Assembly: GCA_030278955.1 (NCBI GenBank)
Contig: JAOANR010000003.1
Location: 47,083,175-47,147,174, forward strand
Origin: Hygrophila difformis
Lineage: Eukaryota; Streptophyta; Magnoliopsida; Lamiales; Acanthaceae
Length of the DNA stretch: 64,000 nt
Direction of reading: 5' to 3'
Position 1 is the first letter of the stretch, and each line of letters begins with the position of its first letter. Both the position numbers and the translations under genes were made by a program. The notes below the pieces were generated by a model. The model was given only the letters and a program-made list of their open reading frames with translations. It searched no databases and had not been told where the DNA came from. This document shows, in pieces, positions 20,434-31,376 of the stretch.

Positions 20434-23414
20434 TGTAACACCCTGGTTTTTGGTCACCCAGGTCGTGGTGTCACCGCCACACCTCCCTAGCAAAACACGG
20501 TTTCTCCGAGCTTGCTAAAGAGATGCAAGGCTATGGTTTTTCAGGATTTAAAACATTCAAACAGCCATTGTAATATAGCTCGAAAATTATATCATTACAG
20601 TTGCAGCGGAAAATAATATTTACATATATAATGCAGCGGAATTTAAAAAAGTTAGGCCAACATGGCCAAAGCACGGGTTAAACAGGCTCGTTCATGCAAT
20701 TTCTAGTCTAACGCAAGATTTAAAAATAAAGTATTTCCCCAAAATTCCCATGAATGTATATGATGATGCATATTCTTCAGCTCTGAAAGAAAAAGGGAAA
20801 CAATTTTTGGTCAGCAAAAACTTGCCGAGTAAGTTAACACATACATGATTATGGGGTTTCAAAGCTATTAATTAGATTTAAAGAAAACATGTGCATAATA
20901 CCCCATAATTTAATTTATTTATCTAACAATCATTTAATTGTGTAATTTAAAAGACAGGGATTCCATAAGATCATAAATATAGCTTGCAAAGTAATTAAAT
21001 AAATTGACATAAATTTAAAAGCACAATTTAATACGGATTTAATTTGGAATTCTCATAAACATCTCGTTTCATTTCTTTTAGAGATCATCATCGCTAGGGC
21101 TCTTATGTCCGCCAGCCTTACGCTCGGGCTCTTATGTCCACGAGTATCATGGTCAATCTTTTAATAGGTTCATTACGTCTACTGACCATACAATCAATAT
21201 GTCGCTAGGGCTCTTATGTCCACTAGCCATACACTTGGGCTCTTATGTCCCAAGCCGTAGACAACATTGATAATATCCAGCTTAGTCATAAACCCCAACG
21301 TTTTAATCTTCTCTTTGTTTAGAAAGATCAATTTCCCAAATTTAGTAATTTTCTCAAAATATGCTATTTCGGGACGCTATTCGCTCCGATATCATTTAAA
21401 ATCCTTTACAACAAGATTTTCAAGATTTGACTTGGTCAAAACCACTGTTTACTCCAAAATTTATTAAAAATCGGTTTTAAGTCGGAATATTCTGAAACTT
21501 GAACGGTGTCTTGAAAACATAGAGACAAACATGTTTCGTGTTTTAACATTTTCGATCCGAGTTAAGGAAATAAGCCAAAAACATAGATTTCTGTCAGGTT
21601 ACAAATCTGTCCGAATCTTTACGACAGCAGTTCCTAAATTTCGAGATCTACCATAGCAAACTAACTCCATATTTGATGAAATTTTACAGGGAGATGCTTA
21701 AGACATATATCTACAAGTTTCATGTTCAACAAAAGATCTAATTCATCCTATATCTATTGTCAAAAATGCCAACAAATTCGGGCCAAGAATCTGTCAAGAT
21801 TTCAAGATCTAAATTTAGAACAGTTCGGTTTGGAGTCGAAATTCGATATCAAACCTCAATGAAAAATTCCAAAAATTTATGGAGATGTTTTTTAGGTATA
21901 GATCTACAACTCTTATGTTTAGCACCAATCCTAAATCGGTCTAGATCTAAGGTAAAAATCAACCTCAAGTTCGGATAAAGTATCTATCACCGTTTCAAGA
22001 TCTAAATCGAAGGCAGGTTCATTTGCGGTCGTTTTTGGATATCAAAACACGATGAAAAATTATGAAATTTTTACAGTAGCTAGATCTACATCTTAGGAAC
22101 GGTTTTTGTGTTTTAGGTTTTCTCGTTTGAACAGATTTAAGGGTTCGGAAAAATCATGCAAAAATACTGCGCCGTTAAAGATTTCGTGTTGACAGATTTT
22201 AAGTTCTTGATTAAGTCTTTAGATTAGATGTATTTTAATTCACCCAAAACCATAGTAAGGTTAACTTACTGATTTATGGTCGTTCCGGCTCGTCGATTCG
22301 GAGGCGTGGCTTCCAGTCCTTCGTTCTCCCTCCGAGATCCTTCGTTTTTCCTCAACGCGTCCGGATTGGGGTTTAGAATCGAAAAGAGGTTTAATTAGGA
22401 TTCGTTTTTGAATCTTGAATGGAAAAGAATGGACAAGATCTTACCACGGCGATGGGAGTCTTGGATTTTTGTCCAACTCAGTCTCCTTTCTTGCCTTCGT
22501 GCCTCCGACGACTCCGGGATTAGGGTTTGATACGTATAGAGATTTCCGTAGGGTTTTTGAAAAGTGTTTGGGGCTGATTAGGATGTTTATTTATAGATGT
22601 AAAGGACCTAAAGGACGTCCAAAGGCAGCCCCAGGATGTCTTGAGTCGCAAGGTGAGCAACCGAAGTCGAAAAATCCGGATTCGGGCGAGAGTAAATCTC
22701 GCAATGGGCGAATCTGTCCGGTGGCACGGCCTTGGCGCGCTGTTTGGCCAAAAACCGCGCTGCCACCGCGCGGCCCACGCCTGGACTTCGGTCCGGGCGG
22801 GTCGTGCAATCCGTCGGGCATTTCCTCCTCTCTTTCGGACTTCTATCCCTCTATGTTCTCGGATTCGAATTTCCGGGATATTTTCGGGCTCCGATTTCCT
22901 ATCTTAATTTTATTCGGATCTAAATTTACATTTGGACTCGAGTTATTGAGTCCATCGGTGTTGGGTTCACTTGTAACCATTTATTTAATTAAATTGTCTT
23001 CGGCTTCCCGGGTTCTCGAAATCTTGATTCCTTTTTAATTTAAATTCCATTTCTCATCTCTTATGATTCTTTATCTATTTATCATGTTTATTTAGATATT
23101 TATTTTATGTATTTTCTTTATTTATTTATTTATTTTATGTTGCAAAATTCTCGGGTATTACAGTCTACCCTCCTTAAGAATCAACTTCGTCCTCGAAGTT
23201 GTGTTTCGGCTTTTCTCGTGTTAGGAACGAATCTTTTTGTTTGTTTTATTATTTTGTGACTGAACTTAGAATTAAAACTTCTAAGCTGCCTACGTACCCT
23301 GTGAAGGGATCAAGCCATCACGTAGTTCAAAACAAATTTGAATTTGTTTATTTATGATTTAGGATACATCGTATCGAGTCGAACTCCAAAAATAAATTAC
23401 TACGGGGTATCACA
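20434..23414 (-). repeat. Element B 5' LTR (right copy)
   Basis: Direct repeat of the left LTR, adjoining the GTGAG duplication at 23415. It retains the CCGCGCGG-TGG GC block near 22750-22775, which the left copy has partly lost. The stem-loop cluster recurs at about 21091-21255. Confidence 0.87.
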
Positions 23415-23419
23415 GTGAG

Positions 23420-23930
23420 TCTTGAGCCGAAAGGAATACAACCGAAGTCGGAAAATCCGGATTCGGGCGAGTAAATCTCGCAACCGGCGAATCTGTCCGA
23501 TGGCGCGGACTTGGCGCGCCGTTTAGGCAAACACCGCGGCGCCCACGCCTGGCTTCGGTCCTGGTGGGTTGTGCGATCCGTCGGGCATTTCCTCCTCTCT
23601 TTCGGACTTCTATCCCTCTATGTTCTCGAATTCGGATTTCCGGGATATTTTCGGGCTCCTATTCCCTATCTAAATTCTTACTCGGGTCTAGATTTAATAT
23701 TGACCTTGAATTCACGAGTTCATTAGTGTCGGGTACACGGGAACCAAATATTTGATTAAATCCTCTTTTGGCTTTACGGGTATTGAAAATTAAATTCCAT
23801 TTCCCCTTTCCTTGTTTATTATTTATCTATTTATTTATTGTAACAAGTATGTTTATTGTTTATTTATTTATTTTATTTATTTATTTTATTTGGTTATTTA
23901 TTTTATGTTGCATAATTCTCGGGTATTACA
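23420..23930 (-). repeat. O 5' LTR, outer part (U3 side)
   Basis: Continuation of the O LTR beyond element B. On the minus strand it starts TGTAATACCCGAG at 23930. Joining 15418 to 23420 gives sequence colinear with element P around 56290-56310, which confirms that B split this LTR. Combined LTR length is about 2.51 kb, against 2534 bp in P. Confidence 0.87.
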
Positions 23931-24036
23931 TGTAGAGTGGCTTGGGCTCCAAGATGTGATCTCAATATGCACAAATTCGCATCCAGACAACCAAGATTTT
24001 GAAAAGATTTGCAAAATTCGCCAAAAATCTGCCTGG
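23931..24036. other. Flank beyond element O
   Basis: Sequence into which O inserted. The candidate target duplication TGTAG (23931-23935) cannot be checked because the other end of O is outside the window. No gene seen. Confidence 0.5.
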
Positions 24037-24406
24037 GATACGAGCTGGACGAGTCAAATGCACATACAAGCTGACTGAAGTAGTTTGTATCTCCTTTTCT
24101 TTCTTGGTACGAGCTGACCTAATGTTACGACCTGGAGAGTGATACGAGCTAGAGGTAGCTTGTATCCAAATATGTGTCGTGGATCTTTCTAACTTGTACT
24201 GGATACGAGCTGGAGAGTATGTAGCTCGTATCTGGGTGCACCTCGTATCTGGGTATAGCTTGGATCCATCTTTTCCATTGGTATGACCTGGTCATGTAGC
24301 TCGAATTTGAATAGCTCGTATCCAGTGTCGTTCGGCTGTCTTTCTGGGATAAGAATGGGACAGATACAAGCTAGGCAGTGTCTCGTATCCTCGTATAGCT
24401 CGTATC
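24037..24406. repeat. Interspersed GATACGAGCT / AGCTCGTATC array
   Basis: About a dozen copies of the decamer GATACGAGCT, its near variants and its complement, in both orientations: forward at 24037, 24065 (partial), 24108, 24141, 24202, 24363; reverse at 24157, 24223, 24242, 24313, 24382, 24397. Spacing is irregular. Opposed pairs such as 24202-24211 with 24223-24232 can fold into 10-bp hairpins. It resembles no element type I know. Confidence 0.7.
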
Positions 24407-25160
24407 TGCATAAAACACAACCAAATTTTATCAGATTTCCAGATTTTTATGCTTTTAATATCAGTTTGTGTTGTGTTATTTGTGTAACTTTATCACATAA
24501 CTAATTTCATTGCAAAAAATGTAAATTTTTGCTCGATTTATCTGTTCAATTATCCAAATTACCCAAAATGTGAATTTATTTTCGTGTTGAGGACACAAAA
24601 ATGAATGACAATAACAGTCAATTTTGACCGATATCACTAAACTGGGTGAACAAATCATGTGTATGTTCTTTTCTGTTAAGTGCCTTTATATTTCCGTTGT
24701 GCGTGATTTAATTGATCGGTGTTCATAGTAGTGTTAGAACTTAGAACACAGAAGCTGAACAAACACATAAAAAGGCTCATCTTTCGTCACCCTGGACCTA
24801 ACAACAACAACAATAATAATAATAATATAGTTTAAAAGGCTTTCATTAGAATATAAATTTAGATATAATTTACTCATTTAGATATATGGTCACACTCTTC
24901 GTTATGGGCTAAGGGCATATCTTGAATTGCCTTTTGGCAAGCTTGACTTTTTCTTCTAAGAAATGAACATTTTAAGGGCATATCTTGAATTGCCTTTTGG
25001 ACAAAAGCAAAGCACACTAAAAACAATTTTTTTTTTTTCTCTCTGTCGGGACAAATTAGGATGATGTTTTCTGGCTTGGCTTCGGCTTACTAATTAAAAA
25101 ATTAGGATGAATTCTTGGGTTAGAAATATAGAATAATTCAATATTAAAAATAACATAATA
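24407..25160. other. Intergenic, no gene seen
   Basis: AT-rich. It contains an AAC/AAT microsatellite at about 24800-24826 and a ~30-base direct repeat (AAGGGCATATCTTGAATTGC and flanks, near 24911 and 24973). No convincing coding sequence. Confidence 0.5.
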
Positions 25161-25628
25161 CTTCTTCCGTCCCCCGAAATGTGGCCACTTTCTTTTGGGC
25201 ACGATAATTTAGGTAATGGGGTTTAGTAGTTAAAGTGGTGTAGGTTTTGTGTTTAAGATTCTAATGAATTTTGATACTGTTTATTGTTTAACTTTGACTT
25301 AATATTATAATGATACAATTAGAGAAAAATATTCAAGTGTGATCTTGTTAGAATCGTCTAATCGTGTAGTTTCATAATATATATTTTATACAATTTTTAT
25401 TTATACCGATTTTGAAATATTAAGAATTAAAGAAATGTTATGGACTTTATGTAGAAAAGTAAAAGTGCATTGGAATTTGTGCAGAATCGTAAAAGTAAAC
25501 ACTTTTGATAACAATTAAAATTCTAATCAAGTTTATATTATTTTAATTTATCTAAAAATGGAAAGTGGCCAAATTTCGTGGGAAACCCCAAAAAGGAATA
25601 GTGACCAAATTTCGTGGGACGGAGGGAG
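25161..25628. mobile_element. Stowaway-like MITE
   Basis: 468 bp flanked by TA on both sides. Terminal inverted repeats CTTCTTCCGTCCCCCGAAAT and, reversed, CTCCCTCCGTCCCACGAAAT. The CTCCCTCCGTCCC terminus and TA duplication are the signature of plant Tc1/mariner-derived Stowaway MITEs. No coding capacity. Confidence 0.88.
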
Positions 25629-26370
25629 TAATTACCAAATGAAGTTGGTTTGGGTGGTATGTGGATCTGACAGCTTACATAAATGTTTCAGGTTCAAACT
25701 TTTATATATAACATAATAATTTTTCGAGTGATTAGTCTTGGATCCAATATGGGTTGAAGATACCATTACCAGGTAGCTTGAATTCTGTTTTGAAACATGA
25801 AACCTTTTAATGCTAAAAAAATAACATAATAATCTTTGCAACCATGAAGAGATTGGGCTCAATATAACTTGAGCATATCCGGCACACACTAAAAATATAC
25901 TAACATATCTTTGCATCGAAATATTTCTGTTACGAAACTCGAATTTATCACAAATTCTGGCACAATAGTCAAAATAGCATGTTTTTTTTTGGTGATAAAA
26001 ATTTAATGGTTTGCGAAAGTAACAACTTTTCTTTACACACACAAAAAAAAAAAAAAATTAATATTTACGATAAATATTTTTCACATAACTCTCATAAATT
26101 CCATCGCCATAAGTGTACATTTTGTTTTGACACTTTAATTTAATCATCGTTTAACAAGAGAAATTTTTCGTCATAAGGGAAAAAAAAAAACAACTAACCA
26201 AACTTTCTGTAGAACGTAGATGGGAGAAGTTAGGATGCGACTATGGGATTTGACATGATGTACTGCGGCGTTTACCAAGCGTTGATTAACTTTTTAAATC
26301 AACGGTTGAGATGAACTGGAAGGGTAAAAGGTAATTATGTCATATTACTCCAAAATAGATTTTAATACAT
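25629..26370. other. Intergenic, no gene seen
   Basis: AT-rich, with A-runs at 26043-26056 and 26181-26190. No coding features or element ends recognised. Confidence 0.5.
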
Positions 26371-27060
26371 TTCAGCTACAAGGTATGTACTTTTCATCGA
26401 TTTTGTTGATTAATATATTGTTTTCAGCGACATGCATATTGTTTTCAGCGCGCCTTCCGTGTATTTTCAGCAACGAGGTATAGTATATTTCAGTGACGCA
26501 CTATAGTATATTTCAGTGACAAGCTATCACTACAAGAATTTTTCCCTGCGGCGACCGAAATTGCGGTCGGTGGGCTCAGGACACGGGTCGTCCCAAAGCC
26601 CACCGACCGGCCGACCGACCGCAAATGTCGGTCGGCGAAGTCGTGGTAGGCGGCCATCCGGCGACCCGTAGACATGCGGTCGGCGGATTCGCCGACACGT
26701 CCGCCGACCGCTGTGTGGTCGGTACGGTCCGCCGACCACTCTGTCGACCCCCAAATTTGGTCGGTGGAGAAAGAGCTGGTCCTCCTGGACCTGCTTCCAC
26801 CGACCCGGTCGGCGACCGCAGTTTCGGTCGGTGGCCGGCTGAACCGACTTGGTTCCGGTTCGGTCACCGACCACTGCGACTTGATGTTGTGCATTTCAGC
26901 GACTTCGTAAAAGTTGAAACCCTAATTCTTTGGTTTAATATATTTCAGCGACGCACTATAGTATATTTCAGCGACGCACTATAATATATTTCAGCGACAA
27001 GCTGTGTGCATTTCAGCGACATACATAGTGTTCTTCAGCGATGACCTTATGCGTATTTTG
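26371..27060. repeat. TTTCAGCGAC minisatellite split by a mini-CACTA
   Basis: About a dozen degenerate copies of a ~23-bp unit with core TTTCAGCGAC followed by GCACTATAGTATA-like sequence (26425-26520 and 26893-27050). Flanks at 26245 and 27155 share GATGTACT and similar bases, hinting at an enclosing element. The array is interrupted by the insertion at 26528-26891. Confidence 0.7.
26528..26891. mobile_element. Mini-CACTA-like element
   Basis: Starts CACTACAAGAATTTTTCC, the typical plant CACTA terminus. It is filled with CGGTCGG/CCGACCG repeats like CACTA subterminal repeats and ends ...GATGTTGTG, the complement of CACAACATC. Length 364 bp. The right terminus is diverged and the 3-bp duplication (TAT/CAT) is imperfect. 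It is much more GC-rich than its surroundings. Open frames on both strands are by-products of the repeat. Confidence 0.65.
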
Positions 27061-27404
27061 CAGCAACTTGACATTAAAAATTTTTTTGGACAATTTTACC
27101 CTTTTACATTTTGGACCGTTGGATCTTAAACGAACAGTTGAGATTGGTGTCTTGATGTACTACGGGTTTTGGTAATTGTACCGTAACCAATTCCAACGTA
27201 GATACTGTATACTATGTGTGTAGATACAGTACTTCCCCTCTTTTTCTTTGTTCCCATTAAAAAAGAAGATTTGTTTGAATACATTTAAAGAATAATTTTA
27301 TGTTTATATTTGAATATTTCCCATTTATCGAAGTTATTGAAAATATATTACAAACAAATCATTATATACTAATTTTCAAATATTCAATGAAATTTTATGA
27401 AAAG
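27061..27404. other. Intergenic, no gene seen
   Basis: AT-rich spacer up to the LINE target duplication (27387-27404). No gene features. Confidence 0.5.
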
Positions 27405-27463
27405 TTTAAAAATAATAGTTTAAAAATATTTCGGGCTCTATTATTCCATAAATAGGGGATAGG

Positions 27464-28786
27464 ATGGCGAAAGGCGCTAGGGTTAGGGCTTATCCTGCGA
27501 ACGGCGTTGGTGAGTATAAACCACCGGACAAGGCTGCATGGGATGGCGCGGGGGGCGGCGACAGTCCTATGGCTGAGTCTGTTGAGGGTGGGAATGCGTC
27601 TTCCAGGCCGGGGTCGCCTCTGGGCAATGCGGCCGCTGGGTCGTCGACGTACAAGGATGCCTTACGGCAGGGGCGTGTGGACGTAGAGGAGGAGACCACT
27701 CGTGATTTGTTGGCGGAAAACCTGATCACATCGTCGGTGGATGAAGGGCACTCAGGGTTGTTGAAACTCACCATCGATAAAAAGATATTCCATGATGCAT
27801 GCAAACCTTGCGAAGGGGCGTTGGTTGTTAAGGTGCTGGGGATGTCTGTCGGATACTTGGCGTTGAAGGAACGGCTAGGGCGAATTTAGAAGTTAACGGG
27901 CTCCTTTGTTCTTATTGGTGTGGGGTATAGGTGTTATGTGGTGCGCTTCGACCTCGAGGCAGATAGGGAGAAAGTTATGATGGGAGGGCCATGGATGGTT
28001 TTTTATCATTACGTGGCAGTGATGACATGGTCCAGGGAGTTTGATCCGGCTACAACCCAGGTCAACAAGACTATGGTGTGGGAAAGGATGTATGGGTTGT
28101 CTATGCCGCACTTTAGAAAGGACATCCTGACTGCTTTGGCGTCGAGAATTGGGCGGGTGGTGAAGTTTCATAAGGCTACGCTAACCACCAACCGAGGGGA
28201 GTTTGCGAGTGTATGTGTGGAATTGGATTTGAATCAACCTGTTAGGGGGAAGTTCTTGGCGAATGATACTTGCGTACGGATCGCTTATGAGGGTTTACAC
28301 TTGATATGCTCAACGTGTGGGCACTATGGTCACTTCCAGCGGGATTTTCCGAAAGCTAGGGAAGAGGCTGCTAAGGCTGCTCAAGCTGCTCCTAGGGAGG
28401 ACGTGCAGGGGGATGGTCATGTGGTTGAAGAGGGAATGGAGGAGAGGGTGGATGAAGGGATAACCGTTGAGAAACAGGCTGTGGTTGAGCTGGAAGCGAA
28501 ATTTGGAGACTGGATGACAGTGGCTCGACGTCAGAACAGGTATCCAAAGAAGGTGTGGGGTTCGGACAGTGTGCAACGGGCTGGGAAAAGTTATGGCAGT
28601 GATGATGGAGCTGTTGTGCCCGAGACACCAGTGACCGCTATGCTGAGGGGTGGTGGGCTGGAAGGGTCTGCTCCCCATGCTCAATATTTTGATGGATCGG
28701 ATGGTAGGGTGCTCGTTGTGACCGGGGGGAGCAACAAGCTGGGCAGGGCCAGAAATGCCAAAGAGTGGAGCCAGGTAGGGAGGTGA
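27464..28786 (+). pseudogene. LINE ORF1 (nucleic-acid-binding protein)
   Basis: ATG at 27464. One frame to 28786 with a single TAG at 27887-27889, in a place where a Trp is likely. About 440 codons. It contains the DUF4283-like region typical of plant L1 ORF1 (YRCYVVRFDLEADREKVMMGGPW) around residues 155-180. A single knuckle CSTCGHYGHFQRDF follows, in which the final Cys of C-X2-C-X4-H-X4-C is Phe. It would form the ribonucleoprotein with LINE RNA. One nonsense codon and one lost zinc ligand. Confidence 0.82.
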
Positions 28787-28999
28787 TCGTTAGGAATAAG
28801 GGTAAAGGGGTGCTTGAATTGCCTGGCAAAGTTAGGGGTTGGAAGAAGGGTACGCTATGCCTCACTCAAGGTGGAGATTGGGGTGGAGAGGATCCAGCAA
28901 GTGAGGATGGAGATTCTCGGGATGGCGAGAATTGGGTTGATGCGGATGATGCTAGTACATAGGTGGGGCTGGGGGCTTCGCATTCTATTTATAATAATT

Positions 29000-30109
29000 A
29001 TGATGTTTAAGGACTTTAAAGTTATTACTTGGAATGTATGTGGTATTTTAAGCCGAACGGGACAACGTTGGTTGGCGGATTTAGTCAGGGTACATAAGCC
29101 TGAATTTCTTAATGTGATGGAGTCGAGGGGGAAATTCTCCAGGGTACGAGGATTTTTTGATAGGCTGGGGTACTTGCCGGTTCATATTATTGAAACTCAT
29201 GGCATTGGGGGTGGTCTGTGGCTTTTGAAAGCTAGGAATATGGTTGCTTGCCAAGTCTCGGTATGGGATTTGAGGACGCGAATAATTACTATTGAAAGAA
29301 GCAAGGGTGCGGATAGGTGGCTCTTGTCTGCAATATATGTAGACCCGAATTATCAATGTCGCAAAACTACTTGGGCGGATTTACAGGCTGTCAGTGCGTT
29401 GGTGGATGGGCCTTGGATTGTCATGGGAGATTGGAATGAAATCCGAGTTAAGGAGGAAGTGGAAGGGGGTGTATATCTTGGGGACAGAGCCGCGGAGTTG
29501 AGGGAAACTTTGGATAGTAGTCGTTTGTTGGAGGTGCCAACCATGGGGCCGATGTTCACATGGTCGCGGATGGCGGGTGCCGGGAGACGTATTAGTAAGA
29601 GATTGGATAGTGGAGTGGCAAATCTGGAGTGGCTTAACATGTTCGACGAGGGCAGGTTACTCCACTTGCCACAACTCGGGTCCGATCATTGTCCATTAAA
29701 ATTGATTTGTGGTGAGAAGGGGGTGGCTGCTAGTCCTAGACCATTTCGGTTGGAGGCTGCTTGGAAAGAACATGCGGGATATAGGGAGGTGATTGCTGGG
29801 TGTGTTGGCGCTGGGAATGATGGGTTACCGGGCCTTTTGGGGAAAGTCCAGCGCCAATCGGTTGAATTTAATACCACTGTATTTGGCAATATTAGGGAAA
29901 GGAAGCGCAAACTGAAAAATCGGATCCATGGTGTCCAGAAGACATTGATTAGGGTGGACTCAGCCTGGCTTAGGAGATTGGAAGGGGAGCTTAAGGTGGA
30001 GTTGGAAGAGGTACTGGTGCAAGAGGAATTTCTTTGGTACCAAAAGGCAAGGGATAAATGGATCAAGCATGGGGACCGGTATACACCTTACTTCCATGCC
30101 CGCACTTAG
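29000..30109 (+). pseudogene. LINE ORF2, endonuclease domain
   Basis: The ORF2 start is taken as ATG 29000/29003, just before KVITWNVCGI. The APE-type endonuclease shows WNVCG (Asn), a catalytic-Glu region near NVMESRG, YVDPNY, VMGDWNEI (Asp/Asn pair) and GSDHCPLKL (the SDH box), all in order over about 230 residues. It nicks target DNA for primed reverse transcription. The frame ends at TAG 30107-30109 and the following RT starts in another frame. Confidence 0.85.
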
Positions 30110-30548
30110 GTGCATCGGAAGAGAGAGAATATATGGGTTACAGATTAATGAAGGGGTTGTTGAAATGAATCAGGAGGTTTTGCAACATCATGCCATCCAA
30201 CATTTTGAGGCCATGTTTGCATCACATGTGGAGCTGCCCGTGGGGGAAGAGTTGCTGCGGCTGGCCCCCTTGACGTCCAGCCAAGCTCAGGTCCTGGAAG
30301 ATGAAGTCACCCCGAATGAAGTTGAGTTGGCATTGAGATCGATGAGGCCTTTTGCAGCCCCGGGGCCGGATGGGTTCCCAGCTGCGTTTTCTAAGGAGTA
30401 TTGGGATCTATTGAAGCCGGAGGTGGTGGAGATGGTGATTGGTGCTATGAGGCCGCGTAACTTGCCTGAAGGAATCGCTCATGCTTTTATGTGTCTGCTG
30501 CCTAAAGTTGAGGTTCCCCTTGCCTTGACTCAATTTCGTCCATTGATG
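30110..30548 (+). pseudogene. LINE ORF2, RT N-terminal part
   Basis: Shifted frame. It reads LQINEGVVEMNQEVLQHHAI, then AAPGPDGFPAAFSKEYWD and a [15 protein letters not shown] motif, the conserved entry to L1 reverse transcriptases (PGPDG; P/K...FRPIS). It is cut at about 30548, where U6 sequence begins, and about 60 bases of the expected RT are missing across the junction. Confidence 0.82.
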
Positions 30549-30564
30549 CTTCGGGGACATCCGA

Positions 30565-30595
<31 letters not shown>

Positions 30596-30647
30596 CGGCC
30601 CCTGCGCAAGGATGACACGCATAAATCGAGAAATGGTCCAAATTTTT
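30549..30647 (+). pseudogene. U6 snRNA copy inside the LINE
   Basis: 99 bases match plant U6 from the 5' stem (CTTCGGGGACATCC) through CGATACAGAGAAGATTAGCA to the T-run terminator (CCAAATTTTT). I note two differences from the usual plant sequence (TTAGCACGG for TTAGCATGG; CGCATAAAT for CGCACAAAT), and the first few bases are missing. LINE coding sequence directly abuts the 5' side, so the upstream element and TATA of a real U6 gene are absent. It is a retrocopy or chimera, not a functional gene. Confidence 0.92.
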
Positions 30648-30771
30648 ATTCTGTAACACCCCGGCCCGCTATGGAGCCGGAGGTGCCTTCGAGCTTCTTT
30701 CGGGATTGAAGTCTGGCCCCACTGGTCAACAAAACTCTTTCCAGTGCGTTTTGGCCTCAATCGCGCACACC

Positions 30772-30846
30772 CTGGGAGACTTCCCAGGAGGTCACCCATC
30801 CTTAAGACTACTCCACAACAAACACGCTTAACTGTGGAGTTCTTAT
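30772..30846 (-). other. 5S rRNA-like segment in Cassandra LTR (copy 1)
   Basis: Minus strand contains AAGAACTCCACAGTTAAGCG and GGATGGGTGACCTCCTGGGA, matching the internal-control-region half of plant 5S rRNA. The 5' part of 5S is not conserved, so this is LTR sequence and not an rRNA gene. Confidence 0.87.
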
Positions 30847-31203
30847 GGGATGATCACCTGAAAAGAAAGGTGCACCTTGTTGACATGAGTAGATTTTTCA
30901 ATCCTTTTTAAGCTATTATTCCATACACTCTTTCGGGGTATTACAATCTCCCCCACTTGAGAACGCAACGTCCTCGTTGCGCCTCGATCGCCTAATCAAA
31001 GTCCCTTAGGATCTTTGCCCCGCTAGACGCCTGGCTGGTACTCCCAGCATAGCGCGCGGTCGTAGGTTGGCTCTGATACCATTCTGTAACACCCCGGCCC
31101 GCTATGGAGCCTGGGGTGCCTTCGAGCTTCTTTCGGCATTAAGTCTGGCCCCACAAGTCAACAGAACTCTTTCCAGTGCGCTTTGGCCTCACTCGCGCAC
31201 ACC

Positions 31204-31277
31204 CTGGGAGACTTCCCAGGAGGTCACCCATCCTTAAGACTACTCCACAACAAGCACGATTAACTGTGGAGTTCTTA
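31204..31277 (-). other. 5S rRNA-like segment in Cassandra LTR (copy 2)
   Basis: Same 5S-derived segment in the second LTR, with a few base changes (for example TTAATCGTGC in place of TTAAGCGTGT). Confidence 0.87.
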
Positions 31278-31376
31278 TGGGATGGTCAACAGAAAAGAAA
31301 GGTGCACCTTGTTGACATGTGTAGAATTTTCAATCCTTTTAGGCTATTCTTTCATACATTCTCTCGGGGTATTACA

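Larger units (their letters stand above)
15419..23414 (-). mobile_element. Element B: non-autonomous gag-only LTR element
   Basis: Minus-strand insertion into the O 5' LTR with GTGAG duplications at 15414-15418 and 23415-23419. LTRs are 15419-18350 and 20434-23414 (2932 and 2981 bp; the size difference is mainly an indel near 20565-20630 against 15555). The interior has an altered primer site, a long leader, gag with one nonsense codon and a polypurine tract, and no pol. LTR copies differ at many sites, so B is older than A. Confidence 0.88.
1..23930 (-). mobile_element. Element O: Ty3/gypsy chromovirus, interrupted by A and B
   Basis: Minus-strand LTR retrotransposon. Read right to left it has 5' LTR (13418-15418 plus 23420-23930), tRNA-Met primer site, a coiled-coil ORF, gag with zinc knuckles, then protease, reverse transcriptase, RNase H and integrase in one frame. 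Its 3' LTR is beyond the left window edge. The integrase GPY/F tail matches the module that precedes a chromodomain in Tekay/Del chromoviruses; the chromodomain itself would lie off-window. Two younger elements are nested in it: A in gag and B in the 5' LTR. Both leave perfect 5-bp target duplications, and removing them restores continuous gag and LTR sequence. O carries several nonsense codons and is dead. Confidence 0.9.
30652..31376 (-). mobile_element. Cassandra TRIM (5S rRNA-bearing LTRs)
   Basis: Two 292-294 bp LTRs (30652-30945; 31085-31376) flank a 139-bp non-coding interior. On the minus strand each LTR starts TGTAATACCCCG and ends GGGGTGTTACA. A tRNA-Met primer site lies at 31069-31081 and a purine tract AAGTGGGGGAGAT beside 30946. 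Each LTR includes 5S rRNA-like sequence (see separate entries), the hallmark of Cassandra. It encodes no protein. Flanks TATTC and TTGGC do not match, so a clean target duplication is missing. Confidence 0.9.

Noticed and set aside
22415..23038. 207-aa open frame with related frames at 17364-17859
   Set aside because: It runs through the U3/GC block of the B LTRs against the sense strand. No protein motif.
26490..26910. Several overlapping 75-135 aa frames on both strands
   Set aside because: They arise from CGGTCGG repeats of the mini-CACTA; GC-rich repeats are open in many frames.
28310..28684. Minus-strand frames over LINE ORF1
   Set aside because: Shadows of ORF1, rich in Pro/His/Ser, with no domain.
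30549..30647. Functional U6 snRNA gene
   Set aside because: Missing first bases and no upstream element or TATA; LINE coding sequence directly abuts it.
30772..31277. 5S rRNA genes
   Set aside because: Only the 3' half-like segment is present, twice, within the LTRs of a Cassandra element.
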